Below are positions 1 through 4,911 of a stretch of DNA of 6,705 nucleotides, one piece after another (position 1 is the first letter of the stretch; every line of letters begins with the position of its first letter). Both the position numbers and the translations under genes were made by a program. Below the pieces are notes generated by a model, which was given only the letters and a program-made list of their open reading frames with translations, did not search any database and was not told where the DNA came from. The DNA is from JBDRGD01 sp043818095 (GTDB taxonomy: Bacteria; Chloroflexota; Dehalococcoidia; Dehalococcoidales; RBG-16-60-22): assembly GCA_043818095.1 (NCBI GenBank), contig JBDRGD010000083.1:1-6705 (forward strand), read 5' to 3'.

Positions 1-4
1 CGTT

Positions 5-20
5 ACGATTGCACAATCGT
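5..20. promoter_or_regulatory. Operator-like perfect palindrome upstream of glgC
   Basis: The sequence ACGATTG-CA-CAATCGT is a perfect 7-bp inverted repeat with a 2-nt centre. It covers the -35 region of the candidate glgC promoter, whose -10 box begins at 31. A 2-nt loop is too tight for a stable RNA hairpin and no T-tract follows, so a binding site for a dimeric DNA-binding regulator is more likely than a terminator. Its position over -35 would suit a repressor. The regulator is unknown and is not encoded in the window. Confidence 0.5.
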
Positions 21-36
21 TCAGAATGTGTATAAT
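9..36 (+). promoter_or_regulatory. Candidate sigma-70-type promoter for glgC-galT
   Basis: A perfect TATAAT -10 hexamer lies at 31-36. A weak -35 match, TTGCAC (three of six consensus bases), lies at 9-14 with a 16-nt spacer. Transcription would start near 43, giving a leader of about 65 nt before the ATG at 108. The -10 is convincing in such GC-rich sequence. The poor -35, placed inside a palindrome, suggests regulated expression, which is inference. Confidence 0.55.
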
Positions 37-59
37 GGGTTGTGTGCGGTGTTCCGTAT

Positions 60-79
60 CCGTGCGTCTGCCACCACGG
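60..79 (+). other. Small leader hairpin upstream of glgC
   Basis: CCGTG at 60-64 pairs with CACGG at 75-79 around a 10-nt loop. The stem can extend outwards by one A-U and two G-U pairs. It sits in the proposed untranslated leader, about 13 nt before the Shine-Dalgarno. It has no T-tract, so it is not an intrinsic terminator. It may be chance in a GC-rich leader, and I recognise no riboswitch class. Confidence 0.2.
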
Positions 80-92
80 GTGACGGGCGGTG

Positions 93-100
93 AGGCGGAG
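93..100 (+). promoter_or_regulatory. Ribosome binding site that fixes the glgC start
   Basis: AGGCGGAG ends 7 nt before the ATG at 108, a normal Shine-Dalgarno spacing. This favours ATG 108 over the in-frame GTG at 90. That GTG would overlap this site and has no equally good purine-rich element before it. Confidence 0.7.
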
Positions 101-107
101 AACAGCT

Positions 108-1373
108 ATGGACAATATTCTCGCCATCATTCTGGCAGGAGGGCAGGGGGAACGGTTAAGCGTCCTGGCGCATGAGCGCGCCAAACCGGCGGTGCCCTTC
201 GCGGGGAAATACCGCGTCATCGATTTCACCCTGAGCAACTGCGCCAACTCCGGCATCCCCCACGTCCTGGTGCTCACGCAATACCGGCCCCTCTCCCTGG
301 CGGAGCACATCGGCATCGGTATGCCCTGGGGCCTGGTGCCTCCGGACAAAAGCATCCGGCTGCTCCAGCCTTACCTGGCGAGGGAGCAGGGCAAGGACTG
401 GTACAAGGGAACGGCGGACGCGGTCTACCAGAACCTGGACCAGATTGAGGAGATAGCGGCGGAGACCATCATGGTCCTCAGCGGCGACCATATTTACAAG
501 ATGGATTACCAGCCGATGGTCGAGTTCCATCGGAAGAAACAGGCGGACGTTACCCTGGCGGTCATTCCCTTCCCGGAGGAGGAGCTTCAGGCGTTCGGCA
601 CCGTGGTCGTGGATGACGAGCAGCGGATTGTCCGCTTCCAGGAGAAGGTGCGGAAACCCCAGAGCAATCTGGTCTCCATGGGCGTTTATCTCTTTAAGCG
701 CGAGGTCATGTACGAGTGGCTCGGCCATGAAAACTGGCACGATTTCGGGCGCAACGTTTTCCCCCGCATGGTGGCGAAACAGCGTCTCTTCGCCTACACC
801 TTCAACGATTACTGGCGGGACGTGGGGACTTTGCAGGCTTACTGGCGGACGAACATGGAAGTTCTTGAGATGGCGGACAGCTTCCTGGGGCAAAAGGACT
901 GGCCCATCCGCACCGTGGGGGAGGAAAAACCCCCGGCAGTCTTTACGGATACCGCCAGCGTGAACAACAGCCTGATTTGCGACGGCTGCGTCATTGAGGG
1001 ACAGGTAGTGCATTCCATTCTGTCCCCGGGGGTGCGGGTGGGCAAAGGCGCCATCGTCCGGGACTCCATCATCCTCCATGACTCCTCCATCGGGAGCAAC
1101 AGCATCGTCGATTACAGTATCCTGGACAAGGAAGTCATGCTAGACAACGGCAGCCACGTGGGCTTCGGGGAGGACTACGCCGTTAACCGCCGGGAGCCCA
1201 AGTTCGTCAACACCGGGATTACCATCCTGGGGAAGCGGGCGCAGATTGCCGCCTCAATCAAGATAGGCCGTAACTGCATCGTGCATCCTAACGTCGTCGC
1301 CGGCAATTTTCTGAACGCGGAGGTTGCCAGCGGGGAGACCATCAGACCGGCAAGGGGCCGCGTCCGGAGGTAG
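108..1373 (+). CDS. glgC: Glucose-1-phosphate adenylyltransferase (ADP-glucose pyrophosphorylase)
   Basis: This enzyme makes ADP-glucose and pyrophosphate from ATP and glucose-1-phosphate in the cytoplasm; it is the usual committed step to glycogen. The 421-residue protein has the normal GlgC length and layout. The N-terminal nucleotidyltransferase domain shows LAGGQGERLS (about 9-18), RAKPAVPF (24-31), WYKGTADAVYQN (98-109), SGDHIYKMD with catalytic Asp127, FQEK with the glucose-1-P-binding Lys180, and YWRDVGT (235-241). A C-terminal left-handed beta-helix with hexapeptide-like repeats runs from about residue 285. The start is ATG 108, supported by the Shine-Dalgarno; GTG 90 would add six residues. 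Two details differ from E. coli GlgC. The residue before RAKPA, Lys39 in the E. coli fructose-1,6-bisphosphate site, is Glu23 here, and His46 is Pro30, so activator response may differ. It is followed after 2 nt by a galT-like gene, clearly in one operon. The ADP-glucose may feed trehalose synthesis by the nearby OtsA. Confidence 0.95.
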   Translation: MDNILAIILAGGQGERLSVLAHERAKPAVPFAGKYRVIDFTLSNCANSGIPHVLVLTQYRPLSLAEHIGIGMPWGLVPPDKSIRLLQPYLAREQGKDWYKGTADAVYQNLDQIEEIAAETIMVLSGDHIYKMDYQPMVEFHRKKQADVTLAVIPFPEEELQAFGTVVVDDEQRIVRFQEKVRKPQSNLVSMGVYLFKREVMYEWLGHENWHDFGRNVFPRMVAKQRLFAYTFNDYWRDVGTLQAYWRTNMEVLEMADSFLGQKDWPIRTVGEEKPPAVFTDTASVNNSLICDGCVIEGQVVHSILSPGVRVGKGAIVRDSIILHDSSIGSNSIVDYSILDKEVMLDNGSHVGFGEDYAVNRREPKFVNTGITILGKRAQIAASIKIGRNCIVHPNVVAGNFLNAEVASGETIRPARGRVRR

Positions 1374-1375
1374 CG

Positions 1376-2464
1376 GTGTCTGAAATCAGGCAGGACGTCA
1401 CGACCAAGGAATGGGTGATTATCGCCCCGGAGCGGGGTAAGCGCCCCTCCCAGAGGCCGCAGAAAAAGGTGGAAACCCGCGAACTGCCGGTCCGGGACCC
1501 GGACTGCCCCTTCTGCCCGGGCAACGAGGGAAACACCCCCGGGGACGTCCTGCGCATCCCGGCGGACAAGGGGAAGGACTGGCAGGTGAGGGTGGTGCCC
1601 AACCGCTTCGCCGCGCTGACGCCGGACCAGAGCGTTAACCGGGTCGAGGACGGACGTTTTTTCCGCAAGATGGGCGGCTTCGGGGTGCATGAGGTCATCA
1701 TCGAGAGCCCGGTGCACAATACCTCCCCGGCGCTGATGACCTATGACCACCTGGAGAAAGTGCTCAGCGCCTACCGGGAGCGCTACAACGCCCTGAAGAA
1801 AGATCCGCGCATTAAGTGCATCACCATCTTCAAGAACCACGGCTGGACGGCGGGGACGTCGCTGGTGCACCCGCATTCCCAGCTGGTCGCCACCCCGGTG
1901 ATGGCACCCTACTATAACCGCAAGTTCGATGTCGCCCACGATTATTACGCCGACCGCGGGCGCTGCCTCTACTGCGACCTGATTGCCTGGGACCTGGAAC
2001 ACGCCCATGACCGGGTGGTAGCGGATACGGAGGAGTTTCTCGTCGTCCAGCCATACGCTTCACACGTCTCCTACGAGACATGGATACTCCCCAGGAGGCA
2101 CCACGCTTCCTTCGGGATTTACCCGGAGTCGCTCCTCGGGGAGATGGCGCTGGTGCTGAAGGACACCCTCTTCTGTCTCTACCGCGGACTGGACAACCCG
2201 TCTTACAACATGATGATTGACAGCACCAGCACTGAGGACGAGGATGACCCGTACTATCACTGGCATATCCGCATCATGCCCCGGCTGAATACGATTGCCG
2301 GATTTGAGATCGGCTCCGGTATCTACATCAGCACCGCCCTGCCGGAGGATACCGCCGCCGTGCTGAGGCGTATCGCCACCACGTGCGCCGAGGTGACCTG
2401 CCCCGCCTTCAAGGACGAACCGTCGGAAAGCGCGGGGCCTACCGCAGCGCCAGCAGGCGGCTAA
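1376..2464 (+). CDS. galT: GalT-like nucleotidylyltransferase (galactose-1-phosphate uridylyltransferase family, HIT superfamily)
   Basis: Family members swap UMP between UDP-glucose and galactose-1-phosphate through a nucleotidyl-histidine intermediate; a related branch acts on ADP-glucose. The 362-residue protein has the HPHSQ active-site motif at 165-169, with His167 the expected nucleophile. The zinc ligands known from E. coli GalT appear conserved as Cys44, Cys47, His114 and His165. A second CxxC pair (Cys197, Cys200) lies downstream of the active site. HWH (295-297) resembles the second metal-site His-x-His of GalT. The GTG start at 1376 is supported by GGAGG at 1366-1370, which lies inside the last codons of glgC. 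The 2-nt gap implies translational coupling. The last residues (about 350-362) are a low-complexity tail rich in Ala, Gly and Pro, and the final part is encoded opposite the end of otsB. With no galactokinase or epimerase in the window and glgC as partner, substrate choice between UDP and ADP sugars is open. Family is certain, exact activity is not. Confidence 0.85.
   Translation: MSEIRQDVTTKEWVIIAPERGKRPSQRPQKKVETRELPVRDPDCPFCPGNEGNTPGDVLRIPADKGKDWQVRVVPNRFAALTPDQSVNRVEDGRFFRKMGGFGVHEVIIESPVHNTSPALMTYDHLEKVLSAYRERYNALKKDPRIKCITIFKNHGWTAGTSLVHPHSQLVATPVMAPYYNRKFDVAHDYYADRGRCLYCDLIAWDLEHAHDRVVADTEEFLVVQPYASHVSYETWILPRRHHASFGIYPESLLGEMALVLKDTLFCLYRGLDNPSYNMMIDSTSTEDEDDPYYHWHIRIMPRLNTIAGFEIGSGIYISTALPEDTAAVLRRIATTCAEVTCPAFKDEPSESAGPTAAPAGG
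2439..2464. other. Tail-to-tail overlap of galT and otsB
   Basis: The galT stop codon (TAA, 2462-2464, + strand) lies beyond the otsB stop codon (TAG read on the - strand, 2441-2439), so the convergent coding regions share 26 bp. No intrinsic terminator with a T-tract is visible in or near the overlap on either strand. Transcripts from both operons therefore probably run into each other and produce complementary 3' ends, which is inference. Confidence 0.85.
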
Positions 2465-3242
2465 GGAAAAGGGCCACCTCCGCTGGCGAATCGACGCAGT
2501 AAGCCGCCGTAGAATCGTCGCTCCCCGCGCCGATATAGATGCTCCAGCCTTCGGGCGGGCTTATCACCCGGAAAGCGTCTTCGTCGGTAGTGTCGTCGCC
2601 CAGGTAGATGGCAGGCAGGCGGGGCAACCGACGCAGTTTCGTGATTTCCTGCCGGATGGTCTCCGCGGCTTTACCCTTGTCCCAGTCGATGGGTGGGCGG
2701 ACCTCCCAGACCTTTTTGCCGGAGGTCACCCGGATTTTCCCGGAGCGCACCAGCGGGGCGGTAACGCCGCAGAATAACTCCTCGGCGGTGCTTACCTGCT
2801 CTTCCCGCACCTGGCGGTAGTGCACGCTCAGGCTCAACCCCTTGTCTTCCACCCAGGCGCCGGGGATAATGCTCAGCCTGGCTTTAAGCTGGTGGCCCAG
2901 GTCTTTTACCTGGCTTTGCGCCGCCAGCGCGGCAGGGTTCCGGTATTCCAGTCCGGGGCCGGAGATTTCCAGGCCGTGGTTCCCCGCGTAGTAGATGCCG
3001 GGGATGCCGACCATGCCCCTGATTTCCTCCAGCATGCGACCGCTGACGATGCCCACGGTGAAATCGGGTTTTGCCGCCAGGCGGCGGAGGGATTCCCGTA
3101 CCTCCGGGGAAAGGCGCGCCTTTTCCGGGCGGCTGACGATGGGGGTGAGCGTCCCGTCATAGTCGGAGAGGAGCAGCACGTGGGCCGCTTTCCGCAGCTC
3201 CGCGGCCAGCTTTTCCCACTGTGGAAACAGGGGCTCCATCAT
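2439..3242 (-). CDS. otsB: Trehalose-6-phosphate phosphatase
   Basis: This HAD-superfamily enzyme removes phosphate from trehalose-6-phosphate to give trehalose. The 267-residue protein, a usual length for OtsB, has all HAD motifs. Motif I is DYDGTLTPI with Asp27 (nucleophile) and Asp29 (acid/base). Motif II is the Ser in VSGR (Ser67). Motif III is Lys189 in DWDKGKA, and motif IV is GDDTTDEDAF with Asp216, Asp217 and Asp220. GNHG (87-90) and GKKVWEVRP (175-183) are typical trehalose phosphatase cap and substrate-site segments. The start is the first of two adjacent ATG codons. The TGA stop of otsA overlaps that first ATG as ATGA, and GAGG lies 10 nt upstream, so translation is probably coupled to otsA. 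Starting at the second ATG would remove only one Met. The 3' end overlaps galT on the other strand. The context with otsA makes the assignment secure. Confidence 0.95.
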   Translation of the reverse strand: MMEPLFPQWEKLAAELRKAAHVLLLSDYDGTLTPIVSRPEKARLSPEVRESLRRLAAKPDFTVGIVSGRMLEEIRGMVGIPGIYYAGNHGLEISGPGLEYRNPAALAAQSQVKDLGHQLKARLSIIPGAWVEDKGLSLSVHYRQVREEQVSTAEELFCGVTAPLVRSGKIRVTSGKKVWEVRPPIDWDKGKAAETIRQEITKLRRLPRLPAIYLGDDTTDEDAFRVISPPEGWSIYIGAGSDDSTAAYCVDSPAEVALFLSRLLALR

Positions 3243-4723
3243 AGTCCGGCAACCTCGATAAGCCGGGCCGTCAGCGTGCCGCCCCAGCGGTAGATATTAT
3301 TGCCGGAGACCGTTGCCCGCAGGCGCTGCATGCGGCGGCGGCGTTCCGCCTCGGGCATTTCCAGCGCTTCCTTTATCCTGCGGGCGATGGCGCCGGTATC
3401 GAAGGGATTGACCAACAAGGCTTCCGGCATTTCGACGGCGGCGCCGGTAAGCTCGCTGAGGATGAGGACGCCGTCTTCATCCGGGCGGCCAGCGACGTAT
3501 TCCTTGGCGACGAGGTTCATGCCGTCCTGCAAAGAGCTGACGATGGAGAAATCGGCGAGACGCCGCAGTGCCGCCAGCTCCGTGGGGCTGAGCTGACGCG
3601 TCAGCGGAATGACCGGCTGCCAGGCATCGGTGCCGAATTTCTGGTTGATACTCTGCATCAGGTCTTCAATCTGCTGCCCGATGTCCTGGTACGTCTCGAT
3701 TTTAGTCCGGCTGGGCATCCCCGCCTGGATGAAGACCACTTTCCCCCGGTATTCGGGGTGGTCCGTCAGGAACCTCTCCAGCGCCTGCAGCCTTTCCGGG
3801 ATGCCCTTCGTGTAATCGATGCGGTCCATGCCCAGGCCGACGTACCTGTCCTCCAGGTGGAACTCGCGGCGCAGCCGGTCCATCTCTTTTTTCGTTTCCG
3901 GGCTTGCCGCCAGTTCGTCCAGGCTGTCGAAATCGATACTGATGGGGAAGGGCTCCACGATGGTCGCCTTGCCCCGGTATATCGCCACCGAGCGCTCCGG
4001 GTCCCGCCGACTCTCCAGCCCCCGCTCCGCCGCCTCCAGGAAATTATGGCAGAAAGAGGGAACGTGGAAGCCGAGCAGGTCGTTCCCCAGCATCCCCTCC
4101 AGTATCTCGGTGTGCCAGGGACAGGTGCGGAAGACATCGTAGGGGGGCCAGGGTATGTGCCAGAACTGCCCCACCGTCAGCTCCGGGTTCTTTTCCTTGA
4201 GATAGCGCGGCAGCAGAGCGAAATGGTAGTCCTGCACCATGACTACTGCCCGGCGCTGGCCGATTTCCTGGAGGATGGCGTCCGCGAAAAGCCGGTTCAC
4301 CTTCTGGTAGGTCTGCCAGTCCGTCTCCCGGAAAGCAGGGCGGGTGAAGGTAACGTGGCACAGCGGCCAGAGGCCCTCGTTGGCGAAGCCGTAGTAGAAC
4401 CCCGCCACCTCTTTCTCCGTCATCCAGACCCGCCGCAGGGTGTATTCCGGCTTTCCCGGGGGGACGGAGACGTGGTCCGCCGCGTCCACCACCTGTTTAT
4501 CGGCGTCGCCGCTGCCCTGGGCCACCCAGACCCCGCCGGAAGCGCGCATCACGGGGTCCAGCGCCTCCGTCAGGCCGCTCACCGGGCGCTGGCAGACGAC
4601 CTTATTATCCACCAGGGAATGGACGTAGGGCTCCCGGTTGGAGACGACCAGGAAAAGATAGTCTCCCAATCTTTCCCGGACCTGCTGGTAAAGCCGGTCT
4701 TTGTCCCATTTGAGGACGTCCAT
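3239..4723 (-). CDS. otsA: Trehalose-6-phosphate synthase (GT20 family)
   Basis: The enzyme transfers glucose from an NDP-glucose to glucose-6-phosphate, making trehalose-6-phosphate, with retention of configuration. The 494-residue protein covers the full GT20 fold. Its N-terminal half has SNREPY (28-33), SGLTEALDPV (49-58), FANEGLWPLCH (113-123), VQDYHF (163-168, matching the VHDYHL region of E. coli OtsA with its Asp) and HIPWPP (189-194). The C-terminal half has RIDYTKGIPERL (301-312, with the Arg and Lys that bind donor phosphates), DGMNLVAKEYV (400-410) and SELTGAA (423-429). The SNREPY and GSGDAD (70-75) segments mark a divergent subgroup rather than the E. coli type. A purine-rich AGGTGGAGG lies just before the ATG at 4723 on the - strand. 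It is the first gene of a two-gene operon with otsB. The nucleotide donor (UDP or ADP) cannot be read from sequence, but the nearby glgC makes ADP-glucose plausible. Other GT20 products, such as glucosylglycerol-phosphate, are less likely given otsB. Confidence 0.92.
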   Translation of the reverse strand: MDVLKWDKDRLYQQVRERLGDYLFLVVSNREPYVHSLVDNKVVCQRPVSGLTEALDPVMRASGGVWVAQGSGDADKQVVDAADHVSVPPGKPEYTLRRVWMTEKEVAGFYYGFANEGLWPLCHVTFTRPAFRETDWQTYQKVNRLFADAILQEIGQRRAVVMVQDYHFALLPRYLKEKNPELTVGQFWHIPWPPYDVFRTCPWHTEILEGMLGNDLLGFHVPSFCHNFLEAAERGLESRRDPERSVAIYRGKATIVEPFPISIDFDSLDELAASPETKKEMDRLRREFHLEDRYVGLGMDRIDYTKGIPERLQALERFLTDHPEYRGKVVFIQAGMPSRTKIETYQDIGQQIEDLMQSINQKFGTDAWQPVIPLTRQLSPTELAALRRLADFSIVSSLQDGMNLVAKEYVAGRPDEDGVLILSELTGAAVEMPEALLVNPFDTGAIARRIKEALEMPEAERRRRMQRLRATVSGNNIYRWGGTLTARLIEVAGL

Positions 4724-4762
4724 GCCTCCACCTGCTTTCTTTGTGGGCCAGGGCTTTCCCTC

Positions 4763-4791
4763 ACTCTAACGAACCGGGGCGGGACTGTCAA
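4763..4791 (-). promoter_or_regulatory. Candidate promoter for otsA-otsB
   Basis: On the - strand a perfect TTGACA (4791-4786) is followed by a 17-nt spacer and TAGAGT (4768-4763; four of six -10 consensus bases). Transcription would start near 4756, giving a leader of about 33 nt before the otsA ATG at 4723. Ideal spacing and a perfect -35 make this the best promoter candidate on this strand. Confidence 0.6.
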
Positions 4792-4836
4792 GGCAGGCGG
4801 TATAGTATCCGGGGGCTTGCCTGATGTGTATTCAGG
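4791..4836. promoter_or_regulatory. Inverted repeats between the divergent promoters
   Basis: Two dyads lie in the 188-bp divergent region. CCTGA at 4820-4824 and TCAGG at 4832-4836 form a perfect 5-bp inverted repeat with a 7-nt centre, an operator-like size. AGGCAGGC (4791-4798) can pair with GCTTGCCT (4815-4822) through eight pairs including one G-U. Both lie upstream of the otsA -35 and of the mutase promoter, where a shared regulator could act. The arms are short, so chance is a real alternative. The rest of 4724-4911 shows no gene that I can support. Confidence 0.25.
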
Positions 4837-4870
4837 GTGAGACATAACGGGTGCAGACCTCCCCGATTCG

Positions 4871-4879
4871 TGATAGAAT
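4871..4879 (+). promoter_or_regulatory. Candidate extended -10 promoter for the phosphohexomutase operon
   Basis: TGATAGAAT combines a TGn extension with TAGAAT (five of six -10 consensus bases). No good -35 is present at the expected distance, which is tolerated in extended -10 promoters. Transcription would begin near 4886, about 25 nt before the proposed CTG start. A second -10-like TATAGT at 4801-4806 also lacks a -35. Confidence 0.4.
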
Positions 4880-4899
4880 AAAAGGCAATAGACAAGCGC

Positions 4900-4904
4900 G
4901 GAGG
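4900..4904 (+). promoter_or_regulatory. Ribosome binding site supporting a CTG start
   Basis: GGAGG lies 7 nt before the CTG at 4912, an ideal spacing. No ATG, GTG or TTG is in frame between the upstream in-frame TAA (4879-4881) and the GTG at 4987. This site therefore decides the start of the mutase gene. Confidence 0.7.
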
Positions 4905-4911
4905 CAGGGAA

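Noticed and set aside
5..20. The upstream palindrome as a terminator of a gene left of the window
   Set aside because: The 2-nt loop cannot form a stable hairpin, the arms are AT-containing and no T-tract follows.
90..107. GTG at 90 as the start of glgC
   Set aside because: It would add MRRRTA-type residues not expected at a GlgC N-terminus and would place the good AGGCGGAG Shine-Dalgarno inside the gene; ATG 108 fits better.
156..1079. A 307-codon open frame on the - strand opposite glgC
   Set aside because: It is antisense to a strongly conserved gene, shows no recognisable motif and has the same His/Val/Leu-rich mirror composition; the same applies to the - strand frames at 1175-2008 and 5326-6129.
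2456..2508. GGCGGCT (2456-2462) and AGCCGCC (2502-2508) as a possible bidirectional terminator at the convergent junction
   Set aside because: The 7-bp arms are separated by 39 nt, lie within otsB coding sequence and have no T-tract on either side, so this is not an intrinsic terminator.
3758..4840. A 360-codon open frame on the + strand opposite otsA
   Set aside because: It lies entirely antisense to a clear GT20 gene plus its upstream region. Its composition is rich in His, Val, Leu and Gly with no domain motif, as expected for a mirror frame in GC-rich coding DNA.
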